Shown: positions 54,506 to 64,000 of the stretch, one piece after another
How positions within the stretch are numbered: the stretch's first letter is position 1
How the letters are laid out: each line of letters starts with the position of its first letter
The notes under the pieces: model-generated
Database searches by the model: none
What the model was told of the DNA's origin: nothing
The model's input: only the letters and a program-made list of their open reading frames with translations
From: Closterium sp. NIES-65
Taxonomy: Eukaryota; Streptophyta; Zygnematophyceae; Desmidiales; Closteriaceae
DNA: 64,000 bases
Assembly: GCA_948144175.1 (NCBI GenBank)
Contig: CANXME010002453.1
Span: 2,288,001-2,352,000, forward strand
Reading direction: 5' to 3'
Position numbers and translations under genes: made by a program

Positions 54506-54642
54506 TGTTACAATGAGAACGGGAATGGATCAACTATGAATGAAGTGAGTACATATAGGAAACCCTAATTGGGTTGTACCCCCTATGGGATACCCCACTA
54601 TAGCCTACACAACAGTATAAGCTATAATGTTCTAACAGATCA

Positions 54643-57600
54643 CAAAGTCACCACACATTCCGAGCACAAGTTCAAGGCCAGAAGGCCAGTTCAAGGCCAG
54701 GAGCACATATATATATATATATATAAAAGGCTAAACAAGCAAGAGCAGGAGTATATATATGTGATAGTACAAGCAAGGTCAAGAAGTGAGCAAGTGAGGC
54801 AAGACAGGCACAAGACCAAGCTAAATACAGAAGCGCTGATGACCACAAGGCGTAAGTGCCTTAGTGAAGATATCAGCAGTGTTGGCCTCAGAGGTCACGT
54901 ACGCAAGTCGCAACTGACCACGTTACTGCAGCTCACGAGCAAGAAAGTAGCGGAGAGCAATGTGCTTCGTTCTGTGCTCCAGGGCACTGCTCCTAACACA
55001 AGGCCAGCATGGCCTTGTTGTCTACGTACAGCACTAGAGGAGAACGAGGCGGCTCTCCGAGGTCAGTCAGCAGGTAGGTGAGCCAGCGAAGCTCCTAAGC
55101 AGCCATGGCTCCTACGTAGATCTCAGCCTCACAACTGGAGTCGAGAACAGAAGACGAGCGAGTAGCCTGCCACGAAACAGAGCCGGAACCAAGGCTGAAG
55201 GTGTAACCCTATGACGACCGCTCTGTAGCCTGGTCGTCAGCCCAAGAAGCGTCTGTGTGCCCAGTGAGGACCACTGGACTCTGCCCTCCAAGCACTAGCC
55301 CCATGCCCGACGTACTGCACAAGTAGCGCAACACCCTCTTCGCTGCAGCCATGTGCTCCGGTTGGTGTCTCCCAGGAGCAACATAGCGTGCAAGAATGCT
55401 AAGAGGGTATGCAAGGTCAGGTCGTGTGCAGGTCATCAAGTACATGAGGCTGCCAACAAGCTCTGGGTACGGGCCACTCGACTCTACGGACTCATCCGAA
55501 GGCACAGCTGAAGTCAAGAGAGTGAAGCTCGTAGTCGCGCTGAGCGGCTATGTGTAGCAGCACCCGAAGAGTGGTCATCTTCGGGGTGGGAGAGAAGGTC
55601 TGAAAGTAGTCAACTCCCTGCCGCTGACTGAAGCCACGAGCCACGTACCGCGCCTTGAAGACAGGTGGAGAGCCAGGCGGCCGCTTCACCCTGAAGATCC
55701 ACATGCCACTGACGATGTTCGCCCCATGTGGGGGAACCACGTCAACGTAGGTGCCTTTGGACTTCCAGGAAGCCATCTCTGCATCCATAGCTGCGTGCCA
55801 CTGAGAGGAGTAGGGACCCTCTACGGCCTCCGCGTAAGAGCGCGGAGTCGGGATGTCAAGTGCATCCGGGTCTCCCTCAGGGGTAAGCAGTACGGACACG
55901 AGATGAGGTGAAGCAGCAGCCAGACACTGGAACTCCTCCTTCCTGTCCTCAAGGACGTCCGTGCCAAGAGCACACTCACCCCCGACAGACGGAGGACAGA
56001 CAGACGCAGACTCAGCAACAAGACTAGCAGCGTAGTCTAGACGACAGTGAGCAGCAAAGTCGGCGAGCTCAGCAGCCAGAGCAGACGCAGCAGTGGACTC
56101 AAAGGAGGGGTCAGTGACGACAGTAGCAAGGAGACGCGTGACAGTAGGACTGGCAGCACGAAGAGTATCCGACTCCGGGTCGGCAACTAGGGAGAAGGAG
56201 CAGGTAGTGGGGAGGTCGGCGGTAACTGTGAATGTGACTGGACAAGCGGTGGACACTCTAAGGGAGGAGGGAGACCAAGAACATGCTGAAGGAGCGGAAC
56301 GAAGTACGGCCGAGGCGGCGCGGCAACTCCTGACACAACAGGGATAGCACCTGCACCCTCAGCGGCAGCACCAGCGCCAGCAGCACCTCCAGCTGCAGTA
56401 CCTCCAGCAGCACCAGCAGCACCCGCAGCAGGACCGCCGCCAGGACTGACAGCAGTAGCCTCAGCGCCAACACCTTCAGCAGCTCCAGCTCCAGTCCTAC
56501 TCGCAGGCCTAGCAGCTCCAACACTCCCTGGACGAGCACCTCCGGGACCGGCGGCATTAGGACCCTTAGCGGCCGAAGAAGCTCCAGCTCCAGCAGTACG
56601 CCTCCACCGCTGGACAAACCACTCGCGTAGCTCCTGTGAAGAGAGTGGCTCCCGCCAAGACAAAGCACCCGGAGAACCTCCAGGCCTAGCACCGCGAGAC
56701 GCCACACGAGCAGGTCCAGTGCCCACAGGCTCCGCACCCCCAGGCTCAGCAGCTCTAGACGTGGCACCCCCAGGCTCAGCATCTCCAGACGTAGCACCCC
56801 CAAACTCAGCACCCCCAGGAGTAGCACCCCCAGGCGTAGTACCCCCAGGCTCAGCACCCCCAGTCTCAGCGCCCCTAGGCTCAGCACCCCCAGGAGTACC
56901 ACCCGTTGACCCAGCACCCCTAGGCGTAGCACCCCCAGCAGCACCAGAGTCACCAGTAACCTCGACATGCTCGACTGCGTCTACTTGGGACACACCTGAA
57001 GGGGCAGGACCCTGAGGGGGGAGGGGGTCTACTGGAGGGGGACCTGGAACAAGGAAGAGCGGTGGCGGGGGGAGGGACGGAGTGCGGTAGGGGAAGAGGC
57101 GGTAGTAGGGAATCGGCTCCTCAAACGTGACGTCCTGGGAGGACAGAACATGACGAGAGGCGGGGTGGTAGAACTGCCACCCTGTCGCGTCAGGGGGGAA
57201 GCCAAGGAAGACGCAAGGAGCAGCACGAGGGGACAACTTGTACGCAGACAAGTCGCGGACAAACGCCCGAGATCCCCAGACACGGAATGCAGGGGCATCG
57301 CCTACCTTCCCCGTCCACAGCAAAGCTGGGGAGGTCTCCGGCATGGAGACCCTGGGGTGAAGGTTGATCTGATGCACCGCGTACCGAACCGCAAACAGCC
57401 ACAGAAAATGGGGGGCAGCCGCATGCATCATGGATGTACAGGCGACGTCCATGACCATACCAATGCGGCGCTCAGCAATCCCATTTTGCTGTGGAGAGTC
57501 CGGAAGCGTAAAGGTCTGGCGGATGCCTCGCGCACGACAGTAGGCTCGCAGAAGGCCAGAGGAGAACTCTCCGCCTCGGTCAGAGTGCAGACGCAGAATA

Positions 57601-57778
57601 GGAAAGTCCGAGCCGAAGCTCCTCCTGAGCTGGAGATAAGCTGCGCGGATCCAGTCGATCAACACCTCAGTGACATCACCCTTGCTGCGCAAGGGGAAGA
57701 CTGTGGTGTAAAGCGAGTAGTCGTCAACCATCAGCAGGAAGTAGCGCTCGTGACCCTGTCCACGGACGCAGGCCGGGC
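54643..57778 (-). pseudogene. Element E pol: integrase, RT fragment, RNase H
   Basis: 57778-56187 encodes integrase (HSDRGGEF, SPQQNGIAERR) and a Gly/Ala/Pro linker. RT starts near 55900 (AAMDAEMASW, FKARYVARGFSQRQG) and breaks off at LHSLDFS; the sequence then jumps to SDESVESSGPYPELVG, so about 190 codons including YVDD are deleted. The RNase H has TAG at 55209-55211 and 55095-55097 where relatives read CAG. Catalytically dead. Confidence 0.85.
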
Positions 57779-60700
57779 TGTCAAACATTTTATATGTTGT
57801 GTTAGTTTAGGCTACAGTTGGTTAGCCTATAAGGGGTACACAATTCTAGGGTTAGGTACTTGTACTGTAATCACTGCTAGTCCATTCATTCCTGTTCATT
57901 TATTCCAATATGGCATAGAGCATGTCCTACCTACCTACCTGTGCCCTAGGGCGCCTAGGCGTGTCACGCCCCTAGAGGCCCCCTCTTGACGGCCCCGCGC
58001 TAGCCCCGTTCAGGCCCCGTCGGCCCCACGCCCGCTCTCCCTAGCTGCCCCGTTCAGACCCCGTCGGCCCCCTCTCAGGCCCCGTCGACCCGTGCTAGCC
58101 CCATTTCAGCACCCCGTTGGCCCCGTTTCAGGCCCCGTCGGCCCCCCGCCCGCCCCACGCTCGCTCACAGTGGCAGACTCGTGATGCCCACGCTCGCTTC
58201 GCTATTCGCAACTCCATGCACATAGACGAACGCGAACACTTTGGTCAGCACAAGACTGCCCAGGCACTGTACACAGCTGTAGTTGCTCGCTACTCCTCAC
58301 CTGCCTCTGCCGCACTAGGCCGTCTCTCCCTCCCCTACCTGTTTCCCGACCTGGCCTCCTTTCACACTGTTGCTGACCTCTTCACGCACCTCCGTACTAG
58401 TGAGGCCCGCTTCCGTGCCGCCATGCCTGCTGAGTTCCTTGCCACGCACCCCCCTCCACTTTGGCTCACTCTCTACCACCTAGTCACCCGCCTCCCTGAC
58501 ACACTACGTGCTGTCAGGGACCACTTCCTAGCTCGTTGCCCCACTGAGCTCACCATTGCCCTCCTCGAGAAGGAGCTACTTGCAGCTGAGACTAGCATAG
58601 TCGCTGTAGGTGCCTCTCGTGGCGCCCCCGTACCCCGTTCTTTGAGGGGTGTTCTCCTTCCCCCCTTCTTCCCTCTGTCGCCTCTTCTGCTGCTGTCGAC
58701 CTTCTTGGTGCTGAGAAGGTCGGCACTGCGTCTGCCTCGAGCGGACGCCGCAGCGGCAAGGGCAAAGGGGGCAAGGGTGGTGGCGGTGATGACGGGGGAG
58801 GAGGCGGTGGGGGCGGTGGAGGCAGTGGGGGTGGTGGCTCGGCTGGAGGGGCGAGTGGTAGCGGTGGGGGTGGTGGCGGCAGCGGCGGGGGAGGTGGCAG
58901 GAGTGGAGGCGGCGGTTGGGGTGGCGGTGGACGAGGTGGAGGCAGGGGTTGGGGTGGTCGAGGAGGTGGCAGCGGTGGTGGTGGCCGTGGAGGCGCTGGC
59001 GGTGGCCAGGGCCAGCAGCACACTCCTTCGCCCCAGGAGGTCCGTGAGTGGTACTCTCAGCACGGGGGTGGGGGTGGTCTTAGCTGCACGTACATCCTTT
59101 GCACTGGTGACCGCACTGGTCAGCAGTGTGGACGACCGCATGCCACACAGCGCAGCTTCTCTCGTCTCGACGACGCTTAGCGTATTCAGTTCCCTCAGGC
59201 CACTGAGCTGCCCCGCTGGCTTGATCTCCTGAAGAAGGGGATTGATATCTATGCTCTGGACTTTGATGCTATTCTATCTGCCATGTATGTGATGTCTACT
59301 AGTGGAGAGGGTGCTGAGTACTTGTGTGTCCATGCTTGTTGCCCCTGAGGGAGACCCGGATGCACCAGACATCCCGACCCCACGCTCTTACGCAGAGGCG
59401 ATGGCCGGTCCCTACTCCTCTTATTGGCAGTCAGCCATGGACACAGAGATGGCTTCCTGGAAGTCCACAGGCACCTACGTCGACGAGGTTCCCCCACCTG
59501 GGGCGAACATCGTCAGTGGCATGTGGACTTTCAGGGTGAAGCGGCCGCCGGGCTCTCCGCCTATCTTCAAGGCGCGTTACGTTGCACGAGGCTTCAGTCA
59601 GCGAGAGGGAGTTGACTTCTTCTAGACCTTCTCCCCGACCCCAAAGATGACCACTCTTCGGGTTCTGCTGCACGTCGCCGCTCAGCGTGACTACGAGCTT
59701 GACTTCAGCACTGCTTTCCTGCAGGGCAGCCTGCACGAGGAGATCTGGCTGCGCCGTCCACCTGGCTTCACTGGGTCGTTCCCTCCTGGTACCCAGTGGA
59801 GCCTCCGGCGGCCAGTCTACAGTCTCCGCCAGGCGCCTCATGAGTGGCACGACACACTGAGGACTACGCTTGCGGCTCTTGGGTTCGCGCCCTCTACCGC
59901 TGACCCGTCGCTGTTTCTACGCACCGACACCTCACTGCCGCCGTTCTACGTCCTTGTGTACGTCGATGACTTGGTCTTTGCTACTGCTGACACTGTGGCA
60001 CTCGCCCACGTGAAGTCGGAGCTGCAAAAGAGACACACGTGCACAGACTTGGGTGAACTGACAAGCTATCTTGGCTTGCCGATCACCCGGGTTAGAGCAC
60101 GCCGCACCATCACCTTGACTCAGTCACACATGGTGCAGCAGGTCCTTCAACGCTTCCACTTCACGTACTCCTCGCCTCAGCCCACTCCTCTGCCTACCGG
60201 TCACTCGCTCTCAGCTCTGCCTTCGGATGAGTCCGTAGAGCCGAGTGGCCCGTATCCAGAGCTTGTGGGTTGCCTCATGTACCAGATGACCTGCACTCGA
60301 CCAGACCTTGCATACCCTCTCAGCATTCTTGCACGCTATGTCGCTCCCGGCCGTCACGGGAAGGAGCACATGGATGCAGCTAAGAGGGTGTTGCGCTACT
60401 TGTGCAGTACGTCGGGCATGGGGCTAGTGCTTGGAGGGCGAGTCCCAGTTGTTCTCACTGGGCACTCAGACGCTTCTTGGGCAGACGAACAGGCTACTCA
60501 GCGGTCGTCTCAGGGTTACTCCTCAGTCTTGGCTCTGGTTCTGTTTCTTGGCGTTCTACTCGCTCTTCTTCTGTTCTCAGCTCCAGTTGTGAGGCTGAGA
60601 TCTACGCCACAGCCATGGCGGCCCAGGAGCTACGCTGGCTCACCTACTTGCTGACCGTCCTTGGAGAGCTGCCTCGTTCTCCTCCAGTGCTGTACGTCGA

Positions 60701-61305
60701 CAACAAGGTAGCCATTGCCTTGTGTGAGGAGCACAGACTGGAGCACAGAACGAAGCACATTGCTCTGCGTTACTTCCTTGCTCGAGAGCTGCAGCAGCGT
60801 GGTCAGCTTTGCCTGCGTTACGTGGCCTCTGAGGCCAACACTGCTGATGTGTTCACCAAGGCGCTTCAGCCTTGTGACCATCAGCGCTTTTGCACTCTTC
60901 TAGGCCTTGTGCCTACTGGACCTCACTTGCTTACTTCTTGAGTCTGTTTGTACTGTGATCTCTATATATATACCTACATGTTTACTCTTGCTAGGTTGTG
61001 ATCATTGTACCTTTTGCTCTATTATAAACCTGCATGTGAACTGGTCTTGTGACCACTTGCTTGTGCTCGGAATTTGTGTGGTGTGCTTGAGATCCACCCT
61101 GAGCTTGTTTTGCCTTGCTTTGCCTTGACTGGTCTTGTGACCCCTAGTTCTCCCCACTTTGCCTATGGGGGTGTGTCAAACATTACATATGTTGTGTTAG
61201 TTTAGGCTACAGTGGGTTAGCCTATAGGGGGTACACAATTCTATGGTTACGTACTTGTACTGTTTTCACTGCTAGTCCATTCATTCCTGTTCAGTTATTC
61301 CAACA
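57779..61305 (+). mobile_element. Copia element F, internally deleted
   Basis: LTRs 57779-57910 and 61174-61305 (132 bp each) differ at about ten positions. TSD CGGGC at 57774-57778 and 61306-61310. The PBS-like TGGCATAGAGCA at 57911-57922 is degraded. Gag is joined to RT without protease or integrase. It is inserted in the integrase of E in opposite orientation. Confidence 0.92.
58117..60941 (+). pseudogene. gag and RT-RNase H of element F
   Basis: Gag (SQWQTRDAHARFAIRN, LPDTLRAVRDHFL) lacks its first part, shifts frame after VGASRGAP into a Gly-rich region, and keeps the GDRTGQQCGRPHATQ motif without its last Cys. At about 59330 it passes straight to the RT. A TAG at 59623-59625 replaces Gln in DFFQTF. 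RT has YVDD near 59970; a one-base deletion near 60523 shifts the RNase H, which continues to TADVFTKALQPCD in another frame. It cannot encode a full polyprotein. Confidence 0.85.
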
Positions 61306-61310
61306 CGGGC

Positions 61311-62697
61311 CCCAGACGTCCATGTGAAGCGTCAGCAGCGGGGCCTCTGTCAGGGGAAACTGAGAGGAGTGAGGGGCAGCCCGCAGCCGACCTCGACACA
61401 GGGGATACAGGAAGGGCCAGGCCCCGGAGGAAGGGGAGGGAGGGACCGGGGAAGACCAGAGACAAGGACACGGGAGGCCATGCCTCGGAGACGAGGCAAG
61501 GAGGGGTGACCAAGACGGTGGTGCCATAAGAGAGTCTCGTGAGACAGGAGGCGGCACGAGCAGGGGGAAGACTGAGGACCAGACCTGGACGCTGCAACCA
61601 ACACTTGACCCGACGTAGCTACCTGACCAGACGCAGGGACAGGAGGAGACGCAGTGGTCAGGGTGTACAGGCTCGACCCCGGCCGACGCGTGAACGTGGC
61701 CAGGTGCCGGCCTGTGCGAGCGTCCGAGCAGTGGGTCACCCGCTGACTCGCAGGAGAACGAGGGGAGGTAAAGACTAGACAAGGTGCCAGAGGGGGCAGC
61801 CGGACACGGGAGGACAGTGGAGAAGTGAGAAAGGACAGGACTCCCAGAGGGGTCTGCTAGGGAGACTACAACCGGCCGACCACGCGGCGCGAGTGTGGTG
61901 CGGTCTCGAAAGAAGGAGCGAGAAGCCCCTGAGTCAAGTGTGAAGGTGAGGGAGGCCGAAGCCGACGCGGTACCTGAAAGCGCAGACTCACCAACACCTG
62001 AGGACGCAGACGCACTGGCACCTAGAGCAGCAGCCTCACAGGCACCTAGAGCAGCAGCCTCACCAGTACCTAGAGCAGCAGTCTCAATGCCCGAGTCGGG
62101 CGGGAAACACGGGTAACAGTCACCCTCATCACTAATAGTCACAGCATACATGGCAGCAAAGATAGCATCAAAGTCAAGATCAAAGATAGCTACACCCGCC
62201 CTAGACAGCTCACCCCAGCGGGGGATCTCAGTGGCCTCCGGGAACTGGTAACGCCAAGTGTCTGTCAGGCGGCCAAAGCAGCGCTGGATAGGGTGTACAC
62301 CCCCACACTACACACCCGCGCAGTCACTGGTGCGTAGCACGTAGGTCCACGGACCAAAACCCCCACCACGTTGACATGCAGCGTACCACTCACGGAGCTG
62401 CTGAGGGGGGGGGGGGGGATGTCCCAAGAACGCTGCTGCTGCTGGCGCTGACCACCACCGGAGCCGCTCCGCTGCGTAGCACCACCCCGACCAGCTCCAC
62501 CTCTTCCACCACCGCCTCCTCCACCTCCGCCACCACTGCCGCCTCCGCTCCTACCGCTACCGCCTCCGCCGCCTCCGCCTCCACTGTCGCCACCGACACC
62601 TCCACCCCCGCCACCACTCCCACCGCCACCCCCACTCCCTCCGCCGCCTCCACCGCTACCTCCACCACCCCCGCTAGCTCCTCCCGCGCCCCTGCCC
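61311..62697 (-). pseudogene. Element E gag end, protease and integrase N-terminus
   Basis: This is the continuation of E upstream of the F insertion. It shows the Gly-rich gag region (62390-62680), a degraded zinc-knuckle region, protease (FTLDSGASRSFFRD near 61920), GAG-pre-integrase (ETLLWHHRLGHPSLPRLRG) and LHMDVWGP at 61320, which joins exactly to the integrase at 57778 once F and one CGGGC are removed. Frameshifts are present. Confidence 0.83.
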
Positions 62698-62833
62698 TGA
62701 GGAAAGTAGAACGAGAATAAATTGACTACCTAGAAATGTGATACAAATCGAAGTGATACAAATATGTAAACCTAGAAATGTGTACCCCATATGGACTACC
62801 CCACTATAGCCTAGACAATATTATAATTTGACA
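62698..62833 (-). repeat. 3' LTR of Copia element G
   Basis: On the minus strand it begins TGTCAAATTATAATATTG and ends TTTCCTCA, 136 bp, and is closest to the E LTR. A short internal duplication (GTGATACAAAT) makes it longer. The adjacent TGCCC (62693-62697) may be a target duplication; the other side is outside the window. Confidence 0.75.
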
Positions 62834-63031
62834 CACCCCCATAGGCAAAGTGGGGGAGAACAAGGGGTCACAAGACCCGTCAAGCAAAGCAAAGCAAAGC
62901 TCAGGGTGGATCACAACGTCACCACACAGTCCGAGCACAAGATCAAGGCCACAAGGCCAGCTCACTTGCAGGAGTACAGATATATATATGCAAGGCTAAA
63001 CAAGCAAGAGCAGGTAAGATTACAAGCAAGG

Positions 63032-63965
63032 TCAAGAGGTGAGCAAGTGAGGCGAGATAGGTACAAGTCCCAGCTGAGTGCAGAAGCGCTGATGATCATA
63101 AGGCGGAAGTGCCTTGGTGAAAACATCAGCAGTGTTGGCCTCAGAGGTCACGTACGCAAGTCGCAGCTGACCACGCTGCTGCAGCTCATGAGCAAGAAAG
63201 TAGCGGAGAGCAATGTGCTTCGTTCTGTGCTCCAGGCGCTGCTCCCGACACAAGGCCAGCATGGCCTTGTTGTCTACGTACAGCACTAGGAGGAGAACGA
63301 GGCGGCTCTCCGAGGTCAGTCTGCAGGTAGGTGAGCCAGCAAAGCTCCTGTGCAGCCATGGCCCCGGCGTAGATCTCAGCCTCACAAGTGGAGCCGAGAA
63401 CAGAAGACGAGCGAGTAGCCCGCCACGACACAGAGCCGGAACCAAGACTGAAGGTGTAACCCTGTGACGACCGCTGTGTAGCCTAGTCGTCAGCACAAGA
63501 AGCGTCGGCGTGCCCAGTGAGGACCACTGGACTCCGCCCTCCAAGCACTAGCCCCATGCCCGACGTACTGCACAAGTAGCGCAACACCCTCTTCGCTGCA
63601 GCCATGTGCTCTGGTCTGTGTCTCCTAAGAGCAACATAGCGTGCAAGAATGCTAAGAGGGTATGCCAGGTCAGGTCGTGTGCAGGTCATCAGGTACATGA
63701 GGCAGCCAACAAGCTCTGGGTACGAGCCACTCGACTCTACGGACTCATCCGAAGGCAGAGCTGAGAGCGAGTGGCGAGTAGACAGAGGAGTGGCCTGAGG
63801 CGAGGAGTACGTGAAGCCGAAGCGCTGAAGGACCTGCTGCACCCTGTGTGACTGAGTCAAGGTAATGGTGCGGCGTACTCTATCCCGGGTGATCTGCAAG
63901 CCAAGGTAGGTGCGCAGTTCACCGAGGTCTGTGCACGTGTGTCTCTTTTGCAGCTCGGACTTCAC
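63032..63965 (-). pseudogene. Element G RT end and RNase H
   Basis: Reads LQKRHTCTDLGELRTYLG, CLMYLMTCTRPDLAYPLS, GHADASCADD and TADVFTKALPPYD. TAG at 63483-63485 stands where relatives have the Gln codon of DDQATQ, and a frameshift follows in the RNase H (near 63300). The rest of pol lies beyond the window. Confidence 0.82.
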
Positions 63966-64000
63966 GTGGGCGAGTCTGAGTGTCAGCCTGTGGCAAAGAC

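Larger units (their letters stand above)
47009..54637 (-). mobile_element. Copia element B, full length but defective
   Basis: LTRs of 132 bp (47009-47140 and 54506-54637) differ at about five positions. The target duplication GATCA is at 47004-47008 and 54638-54642. PBS, GC-rich leader, gag, protease, integrase, RT and RNase H are all present in order. It was inserted in the 3' UTR of element E in the same orientation. The leader carries the solo LTR H. Confidence 0.93.
46806..62697 (-). mobile_element. Copia element E, split by B and F
   Basis: E is read as 46806-47008, then 54643-57778, then 61311-62697 on the minus strand. Breakpoints coincide with the target duplications of B (GATCA) and F (CGGGC), so the pieces join exactly. 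Its gag is cut at 62697 by the LTR of element G. The 5' LTR is not in the window. Confidence 0.85.
62698..64000 (-). mobile_element. Copia element G, runs off the right edge
   Basis: 3' LTR, polypurine side, RNase H and C-terminal RT on the minus strand. It is inserted in or next to the gag of E in the same orientation and continues past position 64000. Confidence 0.85.

Overview
The window is nuclear DNA of a GC-rich green-lineage eukaryote. Spliceosomal GT-AG introns, plant-type Ty1/Copia elements primed by initiator tRNA-Met, a plant-like HI0933-family flavoprotein and a family of GH30 cell-wall hydrolases fit a streptophyte alga (a Closterium-like zygnematophyte is my best guess; the species cannot be fixed from the sequence).

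Layout. (1) 1-7181: a Copia element (A) on the + strand with one unbroken 1994-residue Gag-Pol frame and a 3' LTR; no 5' LTR is visible. (2) 7455-23059: gene island. A J-domain/CSL-zinc-finger protein (DPH4-like, - strand) stands divergent to a 14-exon flavoprotein gene (9454-18845, 637 aa as modelled), followed by a multi-pass membrane protein that may be choline-transporter-like. (3) 24888-41523: five GH30 (endo-beta-1,6-galactanase-like) genes: three close paralogues, one diverged copy, and a convergent copy broken by an in-frame stop. A small single-pass, Ala/Pro/Ser-rich protein with arabinogalactan-protein-like motifs lies among them. (4) 42123-64000: a nest of LTR elements. A decayed Ty3/Gypsy element carries a non-autonomous Copia-type element C, itself hit by LTR D. 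The Gypsy pol is cut by Copia element E, which is split by B and F and abutted by G. B also carries a solo LTR (H). Target-site duplications support B, F, C and H.

The strongest unexplained signal is in the gene island and the GH30 pseudogene. Short palindromes of the form TTTTGAG-NNNN-CTCAAAA (cores TCGA, ACGT, GCGC, AATT), and one longer hairpin, lie between the two copies of local direct duplications (9 to about 134 bp) at seven places. The same flavoprotein gene carries tandem partial copies of most of its exons, usually with one intact copy and several degraded or unspliceable ones. Together these suggest a local duplication process that leaves palindromic scars and multiplies exon edges. 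A second pattern is that premature stops in the retroelements are mostly CAG to TAG, as expected if CHG-methylated cytosines deaminate.

Exon boundaries were derived by hand from homology, GT-AG sites and phase; all stated models keep an open frame, but none is supported by transcripts here.
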